Shown here one piece after another: positions 10,200-19,713 of a DNA stretch of 64,000 nucleotides (its first letter is position 1; each line of letters begins with the position of its first letter). The stretch is from assembly GCF_000497045.1 (NCBI RefSeq), contig NW_015961961.1, positions 372,001 to 436,000 on the forward strand, given 5' to 3'. The stretch is from Kalmanozyma brasiliensis GHG001 (taxonomy: Eukaryota; Basidiomycota; Ustilaginomycetes; Ustilaginales). Position numbers and translations under genes: made by a program. The notes under the pieces are model-generated. The model ran no database searches. It was given only the letters and a program-made list of their open reading frames with translations, and was not told the origin of the DNA.

Positions 10200-10593
10200 T
10201 GTGTGTGCGTGCTAAAGATTTGAGTCGATTCTTTGCGAGCACGATGGGCCGAACGAGACGAGATTCGCTGCTATGACGGAAGGTGTCGAGCAAGCAGCAG
10301 TCGAAACTTTTTTCCTCGAGCAAGCGGCCAGGGTTCAGCAGCGCAGCATCCGACATCCGCATTTCACCCCTTGCCCCTGCATCTTAACAAATATTATTAA
10401 TACAAGCATCATCATCGGCAAGCACTTGGACCCTGACCACCACCCTTCACGCCGTCATCATCCGCCGTCATCTCATCCTTGAACAACATTGGGCCACTAC
10501 TCTGCGAGGCACTACTAGGCCAGCGTTGCCCTTGACTTTCGCCATCGCAGATCAGCATCACATCTGCCGCACTACCAGCCCTGTAACGCAACC
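10200..10593. promoter_or_regulatory. Shared intergenic promoter of RSA3-like (-) and VAM7-like (+) genes
   Basis: A 394-bp divergent region. A short AT-rich patch (aaatattattaat, about 10389-10401) is the most distinctive element. No coding signal was seen. Confidence 0.35.
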
Positions 10594-11502
10594 ATGGCGC
10601 AAGCACAGCCTCTCCAAGGCATCTCGATACCTCGCTACGAGTCTCGCTCTGGCACCGCCTCGTCCTACATTGTCTATGCCGTCGTGATTCAGCTCCCAGT
10701 TCGCTCATGGACGGTCTATCGACGCTACTCCGAGTTCGTTCGACTCGACAAGAACCTTGCTGCATCTCCCAACGGTCCTGCCGCTACTGGCAGTGGAGAG
10801 CCAGGCGGAGCGGGTAGACCCCCACCTCGCACGCTCCCACCGAGGGAACGCGCACGAGAATGGAAGAAGACTTTCTCCGGCTTCCTCTCCTTCGCATCTG
10901 GTGATCAGTCTGGAGACGGCTTCGACGACGAGGTGTGGCTGAAGGAGCGGATGCAGTCGTTGGAAACGTATCTCAAGGCGATCGTGATGGACGAGGATGC
11001 GGGATGGCGAGAATCCGAGGCGTTCAAGATGTTTATCGAGTGGCCGATGAGCATTCGGATGGTCACAGCGACCGCGTCGTCCTCGACAGCATCACCACGA
11101 GTGCCACGGGTCACAGCTGCACAGCGCACACCGGGGAGCATGCCAGGCGCCCTGCCTCCAGGTACAAGGACACTCGGCGCACCAGCACCAGCCGCGCCCA
11201 GACCACCAGCAGAAGAGACGGATTCGACTCGCCCGCTCAACAACACCCAGCTCTTCCAGTCCCAGACAGACGCCATGGACCAACAGGACGAACAGCTGCT
11301 CAACCTCGCCGCGATTCTACGTAGACAACGGCAGATGGGCGAAGCGATCAACCAAGAGCTCGGCGAGCAGACCGAGTTGCTGAGTCAACTGGACTCCGAG
11401 GTGGAAGGCACGCAGGCTAAGCTCAGCAAGGCGGATCAGAAGATGGATCATTTTGACGGAGGGAAGGCCAAGCGCAAGGTGGGCATCGGGCGAAAGTTCT
11501 GA
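10594..11502 (+). CDS. PX-domain Qc-SNARE, VAM7-like
   Basis: Single-exon gene of 302 aa. The N-terminal PX domain (about 5-160) shows the WTVYRRYSEFVRLDKNL block of phosphoinositide-binding PX folds, a Gly/Pro-rich inserted loop (about 60-85) and LPPRERAREW. A Pro/Ala-rich linker follows. The C-terminal SNARE motif (about 225-290) is a heptad-repeat helix (LLNLAAILRRQRQMGEAINQ, with further leucine positions) that contains the central Gln expected of a Qc-SNARE. The protein lacks a transmembrane helix, as in yeast Vam7, which is held on the vacuole by PX binding to PI3P. Inferred role: homotypic vacuole and late endosome fusion with HOPS. The start context is aaccATGg. Confidence 0.85.
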   Translation: MAQAQPLQGISIPRYESRSGTASSYIVYAVVIQLPVRSWTVYRRYSEFVRLDKNLAASPNGPAATGSGEPGGAGRPPPRTLPPRERAREWKKTFSGFLSFASGDQSGDGFDDEVWLKERMQSLETYLKAIVMDEDAGWRESEAFKMFIEWPMSIRMVTATASSSTASPRVPRVTAAQRTPGSMPGALPPGTRTLGAPAPAAPRPPAEETDSTRPLNNTQLFQSQTDAMDQQDEQLLNLAAILRRQRQMGEAINQELGEQTELLSQLDSEVEGTQAKLSKADQKMDHFDGGKAKRKVGIGRKF

Positions 11503-12062
11503 AGCTGGTAACGTAAGATCAATCACAACAACGTATACCCGCTTACGAGTTCGGTTGAAGCCTGAACCACCGAGCACAGGTTGATGGCTCGACTGCGTGT
11601 CGATCAAGGAGTGACTACGTTTCGTGAGCTGCTCGTGCATACCAGCTTGGTCCACAATCAACATCACTTGCTGAGCCGGCATTGCAACCTTCCCCGATGA
11701 GCTGTGAATGACACTTCGAGCCACCCTCCTCATCGTCGCTGACGACAAAGCGAATGCGCTTGTCTGTACGGCACGGACTCACAGCGACCTCGTCGTCGCC
11801 ATTGGAAGGTAGCGCTTGCTTGGCTGACGGACTGCCGCATTAGTACTGAGTCTGCTCATTTGAACTTCGCACACCGTCTCAACCGATGACGACGGAATGC
11901 GATTCGAAACGGGTCGTTTTCTTCTTGTATCTTTTCATAGCCCAGTCCCGCGATGGACTTCGCTGTGACGACGAGGATGTCCAGCCTCCACGAACAGTCC
12001 GGAGTGCGATCAGATCACAGCTACGTTTCGTGAACTCGCCTACAGGCACAGAATGATAAGTT
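11503..12062. other. Convergent 3' intergenic region, VAM7/deacetylase
   Basis: A 560-bp gap between two genes transcribed towards each other. It contains only short frames without domain-like content, and I can support nothing here. Confidence 0.35.
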
Positions 12063-12947
12063 TCAGGCGTCGACAGGCGCCTTATTGCGGCTTCGGAAAT
12101 CCTTGTTCATCTCGTCGAAGGTGCACCACTGCACGCCCTCGTGGGTGTTAATCCAGTCGATGAAGCGTTCGTGCATCGCAAGCACCTGCGGGCGACCCGA
12201 AACGTCCGGATGAACCGTGATAGGGAAGACAAAATCGCCCTCGTTCTCGTAAAGCCAAGTGAACATCTCCTTCCACATGTCCTCAATATCCCTCGGGTTC
12301 ACGTAACCATGACTCGTCTGCGAAGTCTTAATGAACATCATCGGGGGGATGTCATCAACGTACCAGTTCGCCGGGATCTCCACGAGTCCTGTCGTCTTTC
12401 CACGCACCAGCGGCTTCATCCAGGTCTCTGCCTTGGCCTTATAATCGATTTTGGTCCATTGGTCCCCGGTCCTGAGCCAGTAGCACTGACTATCGTGATG
12501 GTGCATGCTGTGGTCGTACTCGATGCCGTACTCGAGCAGCAGATCTGCGTTCTCCTCCGAGGTCTCCCACCACGGAGCGACGCTGCCGGTTGGTGGCTTG
12601 CCCACAAAGTCGGTGAGCAGCTTGAAGGTCTTTGCTAGGATGTCGCGTTGCTGCTCAAGAGTCATGGCGTTGGGATTCTCGTGGGTGTAGCCGTGCAGAC
12701 CAACCTCGTGGCCCGCATCGACGATGGCTCTGCACTCGTTCGGAAAAGACTCGAGTGTATGGCCAGGGATGAACCAGGTCGCCTTGATGTTCTTCTTGTG
12801 GAACATCTTGAGCATGCGAGGGACGCCCACTTCCGCGGCAAAGATGCCGCGAGAGACGTCCGAGACGGAATCTTCTCCGCCGTAGGAGCCGAGCCAGCCG
12901 GCGACTGCATCGATGTCGACGCCGTAGGATACAAGAACGCGAGGCAT
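12063..12947 (-). CDS. Cytoplasmic-type polysaccharide deacetylase (NodB fold), HP0310/PuuE-like
   Basis: Single-exon gene of 294 aa, with no signal peptide and no chitin-binding module. The NodB fold is recognised by [19 protein letters not shown] (metal-binding Asp11/Asp13 region), [14 protein letters not shown], then [14 protein letters not shown] with metal ligands His85 and His89, VAPWWE, and the late [14 protein letters not shown] motif that supplies the catalytic His. The pattern is much closer to the bacterial peptidoglycan deacetylase-like group (Helicobacter HP0310) and PuuE allantoinase-like proteins than to secreted fungal chitin deacetylases. The substrate cannot be told from sequence: cyclic imides, allantoin-like amides or N-acetyl sugars are possible. 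A bacterial origin by ancient transfer is an inference. It is divergent from the ALDH transcript. Confidence 0.8.
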   Translation of the reverse strand: MPRVLVSYGVDIDAVAGWLGSYGGEDSVSDVSRGIFAAEVGVPRMLKMFHKKNIKATWFIPGHTLESFPNECRAIVDAGHEVGLHGYTHENPNAMTLEQQRDILAKTFKLLTDFVGKPPTGSVAPWWETSEENADLLLEYGIEYDHSMHHHDSQCYWLRTGDQWTKIDYKAKAETWMKPLVRGKTTGLVEIPANWYVDDIPPMMFIKTSQTSHGYVNPRDIEDMWKEMFTWLYENEGDFVFPITVHPDVSGRPQVLAMHERFIDWINTHEGVQWCTFDEMNKDFRSRNKAPVDA

Positions 12948-13503
12948 GTTGAGTGGATCAAGTGTGCAGAGATGGACGCCAGAAGGGAAGAGCGTCTGAT
13001 ACTCGAGCTAGCTCAAAAAGATAAGCACTTCCAACAACGCACAGACTCTCGGCGACTTTCCCCACACTGGAAGCGTGACTCAATTCGGCCTCGATGCTTC
13101 TATCTTCGGGTCGAACATGGGAGGCTCCTTCTCTCATCGCATTACCCCGCACTGCTTGGATCATGGGATGGCTTGAGCGCATGGCAGGTAGGACAAAAGC
13201 GAGCCAAGGTTGGATAGCCGTGCCATGGTGGAGGCCGGCCAGGTCGCCGGACTTCACCCACGGAAAATGACGATGTAACATCCTTGAAGAAGCCACGGCC
13301 GAAAGCGAATTGGGCCGCGACACACATGATCTGTGCGTGCAGAGCGCAAAGAAATTTGGTCGCTTTCAATGCCGCAAGAGAGACCCTTGGACTCGAGCAA
13401 CCTTCCCATCATTCCACGACGTGCCGCGCTTCATCTCTCCTCCCTCTCGTTCCGGACGACCAACCTATATAGTCCAGGCGGTTTCGAAGGTACAAGCTCA
13501 TAC
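12948..13503. promoter_or_regulatory. Divergent promoter region between deacetylase (-) and ALDH (+), with TATA element
   Basis: A gene-free stretch. A TATATAG element at 13466-13472 lies about 35 nt before the ATG at 13504, which opens a presequence-like exon discussed under the ALDH. Nothing else was recognised. Confidence 0.4.
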
Positions 13504-13593
13504 ATGTCGATTCTCCCCATTCGGACATCAAGAAGCCTCCTTCGAGCGATCTCTTCCTCCGCGCCTGCCATCTTTGCGCCGACAAACTTCAAA
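13504..13593 (+). other. Candidate alternative first exon encoding a mitochondrial presequence for the ALDH
   Basis: An ATG at 13504 opens 30 codons (MSILPIRTSRSLLRAISSSA and onward) rich in Arg, Ser, Leu and Ala with no acidic residue. They are followed directly by donor-like gtaggt/gtagac sites at 13594 or 13598. The downstream ALDH frame is open upstream of its own ATG with another presequence-like stretch (RRFVSTASRIDP). One possible splice, from after 13597 to the acceptor after aacag near 13916, would join the two in frame, but its roughly 320-nt intron would be longer than the others here. The splice is unproven. Confidence 0.3.
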
Positions 13594-13959
13594 GTAGGTA
13601 GACCTCTTCGTCAACACCAGAACACCGACGACTCGACTCGAAGCAACTCCATCCAAATGATGAGGACCATTCTAAATCATGTGAACAATCCAACACTTAG
13701 GAGGTCATCAGCCTCACACTGTGCGGAGTATAGATTAACCAGACTCTGAACCCCTTGCTTCGAGTCGACGTTGGCTAGCTCAAGGTGCAGCGAATCGCGA
13801 CGAACGAGACATGCTGATTCTCATCTTCGTTGCTTTGTACACCAGTCACAGCTTCCGTATCGAGGTCCTTCTTTCGGCCTCGCATTTCGAACGAATCGCC
13901 GCTTCGTGTCAACAGCAAGCAGAATCGATCCCGCCGCCATCGCATCCCACCTCAGCAGC

Positions 13960-15534
13960 ATGGCATCCACTTCGAAAACACCGGCGCCTGAGCCAACGCT
14001 CTACATCGACGGCAAGTGGACGCACGCCAAGGCCGGACACACACGACCGATCATCAATCCATACGACAGCTCCACGATCACTGTGATCGACGAAGCCGGT
14101 AGCGACGATGCGCTCGCGGCTATCAACTCTGCAGTCAAATTCTTCCGCACTTCGTCTTGGCCACATCAGACGTGCACTGAGCGTACATCGCTGCTCACCA
14201 GGGTAGCCGATCTGTTGCAACGAGACAAGGATGTCATTGCCGAGATCGAGACCAAGGACACGGGCAAGACGCTCGAAGAGAGCAAGGTGGATGTCGACGA
14301 CGTCACCAACGTGTTTCGCTTCTACGCCGAGGAAGCCAAGAAGCTGGACGAGCCCAAGAAGATCAAGTCGGACGTGATCCCTGATTCGGTAGAGAGCACC
14401 ACATCGCACGTCCCTGTGGGCGTCTGCGTGCTGATCGCACCTTGGAACTATCCACTCCTGCAGATCTGCTGGAAGGTAGCACCGGCTCTGGCAACGGGCA
14501 ACGCTGTCATCATCAAGCCGTCCGAGGTGACGCCGCTTTCGACAGTGCACTTTGTCAAGCTGCTGATCGAGGCTGGCGCACCTATAGGGTCAGTACAGCT
14601 GCTCACGGCGGGAGGTGCATCTGTGGGTCCCACCCTCACCGAGCACCCCGACGTCGACCTCGTTTCATTCACCGGTGGCCTGGACACGGGCCGTCGAATC
14701 ATCTCTTCGTGCGCGGCGACCGTCAAGCGATGCACGGTCGAGCTGGGTGGCAAGAACCCTAACGTGGTGTTTGCCGACTGCGATCTGGAATGGGCCATCG
14801 ACACGGTGGTAACAGCCGTGTTCCTGCACTCGGGCCAGGTCTGCTCATCTGGAGCGAGACTGATCGTGGAAGAGTCGATCGCAGACAAGCTGGTCGCCGG
14901 CGTGGTGGAGCGTGCCAAGCGCATTCACATGGGCAACGGCATGGATCCCGCATCGGAGACCGGTCCCCTCGTGTCTGCAGCGCATCTCTCGAAGGTGGAA
15001 GCGTTCGTTCAGCTGGGCGTCTCAGAAGGAGCCAAGCTGCTCGTGGGAGGGTCTCGTCCCGATCCCAAGCAGCATCCCGAACTGGCGAAAGGCTTCTTCT
15101 TCTGCCCGACCGTGTTCGACCACTGCCACCGCGACATGCGCATCGTCCAAGAAGAGACTTTCGGTCCCATTCTCACCGTAGAACGATTCAAAGACGGCGA
15201 TGAGGAGCACGCGATCTACCTCGCCAACGACACCAAGTACGGTCTGGCCGGCGGCGTGCAGTCGGGCAACGTGGAGCGAGCACAAAGGATTGCCAAGCGT
15301 CTACGACACGGCACGGTGTGGGTCAACACGTACGGCTCATACACGCCTGCGGCCGAATGGGGCGGCTTCGGCATGAGCGGCAACGGGAGAGAGCTGGGCA
15401 GCAAAGGGCTGGACGAGTACATCGAGACGAGGCACGAGTGGGTCGAGACCAACCCGGCCAAGCCTGGATGGTTCAAGGGCCAAGGCAAGGCGCTGCAGCC
15501 TTCCAACTCCAGTGCGATCAAGGCCAAATTGTGA
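13960..15534 (+). CDS. NAD-dependent aldehyde dehydrogenase, betaine/aminoaldehyde type, C-terminal PTS1
   Basis: 524 aa from the ATG at 13960. ALDH superfamily marks: APWNYPLLQICWKVAPALA (cofactor region), SFTGGLDTG (coenzyme-binding turn), general base Glu261 in ELGGKNPN, catalytic Cys295 in HSGQVCSSG, and EETFGPIL. Several features (KWTHAKAG near the start, WVNTYG, EWGGFGMSGNGRELG) fit the betaine-aldehyde/aminoaldehyde dehydrogenase branch. The protein ends in A-K-L, a canonical type-1 peroxisomal signal. The frame stays open for 63 codons upstream of the ATG, and a TATA-preceded presequence-like exon lies at 13504, so a longer mitochondrial form is possible. Inferred role: oxidation of an amino- or fatty aldehyde. 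The exact substrate is unknown. Confidence 0.85.
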   Translation: MASTSKTPAPEPTLYIDGKWTHAKAGHTRPIINPYDSSTITVIDEAGSDDALAAINSAVKFFRTSSWPHQTCTERTSLLTRVADLLQRDKDVIAEIETKDTGKTLEESKVDVDDVTNVFRFYAEEAKKLDEPKKIKSDVIPDSVESTTSHVPVGVCVLIAPWNYPLLQICWKVAPALATGNAVIIKPSEVTPLSTVHFVKLLIEAGAPIGSVQLLTAGGASVGPTLTEHPDVDLVSFTGGLDTGRRIISSCAATVKRCTVELGGKNPNVVFADCDLEWAIDTVVTAVFLHSGQVCSSGARLIVEESIADKLVAGVVERAKRIHMGNGMDPASETGPLVSAAHLSKVEAFVQLGVSEGAKLLVGGSRPDPKQHPELAKGFFFCPTVFDHCHRDMRIVQEETFGPILTVERFKDGDEEHAIYLANDTKYGLAGGVQSGNVERAQRIAKRLRHGTVWVNTYGSYTPAAEWGGFGMSGNGRELGSKGLDEYIETRHEWVETNPAKPGWFKGQGKALQPSNSSAIKAKL

Positions 15535-16118
15535 TGTTCTGTATGTTGATACCATGTTTGGAAATGTATACCTATTCGAGTCAGAGATGGTGTGAGCTGA
15601 GTCGCCCCCTTGAGAGCCCCTTTCTGCGATGCTCGAAGCCTGGGAATTTTGTGCGTGAAATTGCTTCTCAAAACTCCACTTTGGAGTGGTTGCACCCCGC
15701 AGACGCTCGCATCGCACAGCACAGCACCGCACAGCTCAGCCTTCTGAATCGCTGCACAGCACAGACGCGATCCGAGGCCATGGCTCAATCTACTCACTCA
15801 CACCCACACTCCTATCACATCACATTTTGGCATCGCCTTCTTCTTCTTCCTCCCTACAATCACCTTCCGTGTTCCGGACATCCGTCATAGCGGCACATGC
15901 ATCACCAGCGATTCCCCAGTTCGTCTTTCTCGACTGTCCCTGCATCCACCACTCTCGACGTCGCCGACGGACAGTAAATTCGTCGCTCAGCCATTGTCGC
16001 ACTTAGATAGCGGATTCAGCTCGGTGACGATCCTCAGTCTTACCTCGCGACCTCCTAGGCACCGGATCGCTTCCATTCACCACTTCTCACGCCGTCTGGC
16101 TGTGCTACTACCGCAATC
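15535..16118. promoter_or_regulatory. Intergenic region upstream of the DOA4-like gene
   Basis: A 584-bp tandem intergenic region holding the ALDH terminator region and the deubiquitinase promoter and leader. It has pyrimidine-rich stretches (15830-15890) but no clear TATA box and no coding signal. Confidence 0.35.
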
Positions 16119-19100
16119 ATGCCCGCCGCGGTGGGCACTAGCAACGGCGCTGCCGGCACCAGCTTCCTCTCCGCCAACCACCCACTCAACCTTCGCAAGC
16201 AAGCGCAACCCAAACTTGACTCGAGCTTCAGCGTCAAAACCTATATCGGTGCTGCAAATGCATTGCTCGACAAGGCCAGAGCCGCCGACGCACAGGACCA
16301 GATCGAGGTCGCCTTTGTCAACTACCTCAAAGCTGCCAATGTCGCTGCCTTCATTGCCAAGCACGATGACTGGCCGAGGATAGCAAAGGCGCGAGGTTCC
16401 GTCTACCAGGCATACAACGAGCTCATGAAGCAGGCTCCCGCTTTCATCGACCGCACAAAACGCCTCGAATCTCAGCTTGCCGTCAGAGAAGAACGCAATG
16501 CCAAGGCTCATGCAGAAGCTGCAGCGGAACAAGCTCAAAATGCGCTGCGCCAACGGGAAGCTCAACCGCCAGGCGATTCGGCTCTCCGCAGCGAGGTCTC
16601 CAACCACTCGGCTGCTGGTGCTACCATGACCTCTGGCGCTGATTCGGATGAGGACCACTCCGCGCATGGCACAGATGCGGAGCCCATCGACCATCACGCG
16701 ACAGGCAGACGTACCGGAAGCTCGCTAGCAGATCGTCTCCAAGCCCTTCGCAACTCGGCTGCTCATGATCCAGCAGAACTTCGCAATCGTTCTGATAGTC
16801 AACGGTCTGGTGACGTCGCTGCTCGTCTCGAAGCTCTTGCCGAAGATTCTTCCAGCGATGGTGCCTTCTCCACGCATGACCTGAGACAGGCCTTGCCAGA
16901 TACGTCGAACGGCGGCCCCAGCTTTCCTGACATTCCGACGGCGTCCGAGTTCAACTCATCCTATCCGACCATCGATCAGTTCGAGAGCAACTCGCCGCAT
17001 CAGGCTGACAGCGACTCTGCCGGCTTTCCGGCACCACCGACGCACCCTGTTGGCAAGGCGAAGCGTCCACTGCCTGCGCCTCCATCCACCAGCTCCACCG
17101 ATGTCGCTCGCGAGTTCGCCTTGGCACGCGACGTTCCTGAGCCTTTCGATCCCAGCTCACAACCAGCACCCTCAGCACAACCGCAACCACCACCACGGCA
17201 GCGTCAGATCGACGGACTGCCAAATCAGGACTCGCATCGCTTCAGCTTACCGTCGCAGAGCTCGCGCTACTCGAACAGCTCGGCAGGACATCAACCATCA
17301 GCATCCAACCGCAACTCGGCTTCCGCAGGCGCTGCTTCCTTGGACCCAACGGCGATCCCTCGCTCGCTCATGGTCGGCGCCAAACCAGCTCTGCCCATGA
17401 AGAACCACATATCGGTCGAAGAGCTCTTTTCCTATCTCAACCCTGGCTTCCAAGAGTTCACCGATGCACAAGGTCAGCGCAAGATTGGCAAGAAGGTCGG
17501 GCTCAACGTGCTGCTGCTCGATGTGCGCAGTCGAGCCGAGTTCGAGGCGGGTCGTATCTCCGGCGCCAAGGCTGTCTGTATCGAGCCCATCACCTTGCGT
17601 GAGGGCATGAGCTCAGCAGACATCGAGGACAAGCTGCTCCTCTCCTCTTCTGAAGAGCAGGCAGCTTTCGCGTCGCGCAACCGCTTCGACCTGGTGGTGC
17701 TCTATGACCGCAACCTTCGTGCTCTCCGTGGAAGCTCCTCGTCGGACAACATCCCTCAGGATCCGACGGCGCAGGCGAGGATGGACGTTCTCATCAGGGC
17801 CATCTACGAGAACGAATTCACAAAGACGTTGGCGCATCAGCCCGTTTTGCTGGTCGGAGGGTTCGAAAGATGGGCGCAGAAGCTTGGCGAGAAGTGTGTC
17901 CTCCGCAGTGGCGCGAATGGAGCAGGGCAATTGACGGCAGAACAGGCGCGAGAGCAGGAGCTCAAGCGCGCCAGGCGGCAGCATCAGGTCTTTGCTGACG
18001 GGACCGGCGCCTCTTCGCCGCATCCGCCCTCCTCTGCGCCTGCGTCCCCACCCATGGCACCGAGGACAGGCATGCAGCCCGGCGGCGTCTACCCGAGTCG
18101 AGCCATGAACGGCGCGAGCTCTCCCTTCGCAGCCGGCTCCATCGACGGCGGGTTCGGGGGTCCCTCGCTTCCCGCTCGAGCATACCAAGGCGCACCCTCG
18201 TTCCCACCTGCAGCAGCCTATCGTCCGCCATCATCGCGCTCCAATTCGACCACGAACTTCGACTACCCGCAACTCAAGCCAAATTCGGTCGCCGGCGCCG
18301 TCTCTGCCTACGGCATGCCTGCACCACAGCCTCCGCCTACGGCTGCCTCGACTGCGACACCGACAGCAGCTACCATCGGCTCACGCGATCGCTCGCCCTC
18401 CGCCGCCTCCGGACCTCCCATTCCCGGCACCGGCTCCGCTGGCGGCAACGATCCATCCAAAAAGCAAGTCATGGCGCCCGGCTACGCAGGCCATCTCAGC
18501 ACACAAACCTCTCGCATGTACGCCAGCCCGACCAACGGCCGCAGCGCCGACGAGATCAAGATCGGTCTCACTGGTCTCAAGAACCTCGGCAATTCGTGCT
18601 ACATGAACTCGACATTGCAGTGTCTCTCCGCGACCATCCCGCTGGCTCGATTCCTGCTGGACGGCTCGTACAAATCGGCGATCAACCGGACGAACCCCTT
18701 GGGAACGCAGGGGCAGCTGGCGACGGCGCTTGCCGGGCTCGTGCATGTGATGTGGGGCGAGAAGTACGCGTTCGTCTCACCGGTCACGTTTAGGGAGGCC
18801 ATGGCGAAATTCGCGCCCAGCTTCCGAGGCTACGACCAGCACGATTCGCAGGAGTTTCTCGCGATTCTGCTCGATGGCATGCACGAGGACCTCAACTACG
18901 TCACCACGCGACCACCAGCGATCGAGATGACACCGGAGCGCGAACACGAGCTGGAGACGCTGCCGCAGCAGATCGCATCGGTCAAAGAATGGAGCATCTA
19001 CCGCATGCGAAATGACAGTCTCGTCGTCGACTGGTTCCAAGGACAGTTCCGGAACAAGCTCACCTGCCTCACGTGTAGCAAGACGAGCACGACGTACGAG

Positions 19101-19649
19101 GCGTATACGTATCTGTCGTTGCCGGTGGAGCACGGGCGCGGGGTGAGCAAGGTATCGCTCGGCGCATGCCTCGACGCCTTTGTCAAGACTGAAGTGCTGG
19201 ACAAGGGGGATATGTGGAATTGTCCTCGGTGCAAGAAGCCGAGGAAAGCGACGAAGCAGCTCTCCATCTCGCGATTGCCCCAGATCCTTCTCATCCACCT
19301 CAAGCGGTTCAGCTTCAAAGGCCCGTTTACGGATAAGATCGATACCACCGTCACCTTCCCCACCAACACATCGCTCGATTTGACCAACTACATGCCCCCT
19401 CCCCTACCCCCAGGGACAAGCGCAAAGATGGGCGTCCAACAGAGCATCTCCCAAACCCCACCGTACCTGTACGATTTGTACGCGGTCACGCACCACTTTG
19501 GCAGCCTGAACACGGGTCACTACACTGCGACGGTCAGGAGCAACAAGGAGTGGTGGTACTGCGACGACAGCCGGATTGCGAGGGGGGATGATAGACAGCT
19601 GCACACCAACTCGCCGTACGTTTTGTGGTTCAGACGGAAGCCGAATTAG
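16119..19649 (+). CDS. Ubiquitin carboxyl-terminal hydrolase, DOA4/USP8-like, with rhodanese domain
   Basis: Single-exon gene of 1176 aa. Domain order: an N-terminal USP8-dimer/MIT-like helical region (about 25-125, TYIGAANALLDKARAADAQD), long Ser/Pro/Gln-rich disordered stretches, a rhodanese-like domain (about 425-600, VLLLDVRSRAEFEAGRISGA), another Pro-rich linker, and a USP catalytic domain (about 810-1176). Catalytic Cys827 lies in NLGNSCYMNS. The His box LNTGHYTA holds His1134, followed by WWYCDDSRI. A zinc-binding CxxC pair occurs in LTCLTCSKTS and a second in NCPRCKKP. The architecture matches Doa4/Ubp5 and USP8, which strip ubiquitin from cargo at multivesicular bodies. The rhodanese segment lacks an obvious catalytic Cys loop and is probably structural. 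Pro-rich motifs could bind SH3 or Bro1 partners. Confidence 0.9.
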   Translation: MPAAVGTSNGAAGTSFLSANHPLNLRKQAQPKLDSSFSVKTYIGAANALLDKARAADAQDQIEVAFVNYLKAANVAAFIAKHDDWPRIAKARGSVYQAYNELMKQAPAFIDRTKRLESQLAVREERNAKAHAEAAAEQAQNALRQREAQPPGDSALRSEVSNHSAAGATMTSGADSDEDHSAHGTDAEPIDHHATGRRTGSSLADRLQALRNSAAHDPAELRNRSDSQRSGDVAARLEALAEDSSSDGAFSTHDLRQALPDTSNGGPSFPDIPTASEFNSSYPTIDQFESNSPHQADSDSAGFPAPPTHPVGKAKRPLPAPPSTSSTDVAREFALARDVPEPFDPSSQPAPSAQPQPPPRQRQIDGLPNQDSHRFSLPSQSSRYSNSSAGHQPSASNRNSASAGAASLDPTAIPRSLMVGAKPALPMKNHISVEELFSYLNPGFQEFTDAQGQRKIGKKVGLNVLLLDVRSRAEFEAGRISGAKAVCIEPITLREGMSSADIEDKLLLSSSEEQAAFASRNRFDLVVLYDRNLRALRGSSSSDNIPQDPTAQARMDVLIRAIYENEFTKTLAHQPVLLVGGFERWAQKLGEKCVLRSGANGAGQLTAEQAREQELKRARRQHQVFADGTGASSPHPPSSAPASPPMAPRTGMQPGGVYPSRAMNGASSPFAAGSIDGGFGGPSLPARAYQGAPSFPPAAAYRPPSSRSNSTTNFDYPQLKPNSVAGAVSAYGMPAPQPPPTAASTATPTAATIGSRDRSPSAASGPPIPGTGSAGGNDPSKKQVMAPGYAGHLSTQTSRMYASPTNGRSADEIKIGLTGLKNLGNSCYMNSTLQCLSATIPLARFLLDGSYKSAINRTNPLGTQGQLATALAGLVHVMWGEKYAFVSPVTFREAMAKFAPSFRGYDQHDSQEFLAILLDGMHEDLNYVTTRPPAIEMTPEREHELETLPQQIASVKEWSIYRMRNDSLVVDWFQGQFRNKLTCLTCSKTSTTYEAYTYLSLPVEHGRGVSKVSLGACLDAFVKTEVLDKGDMWNCPRCKKPRKATKQLSISRLPQILLIHLKRFSFKGPFTDKIDTTVTFPTNTSLDLTNYMPPPLPPGTSAKMGVQQSISQTPPYLYDLYAVTHHFGSLNTGHYTATVRSNKEWWYCDDSRIARGDDRQLHTNSPYVLWFRRKPN

Positions 19650-19713
19650 TAGGTGGGTCGATGCAATGATGATTTATTCGCACGGGAAGGGACCAAAGAG
19701 TGTGATGTGTGGT

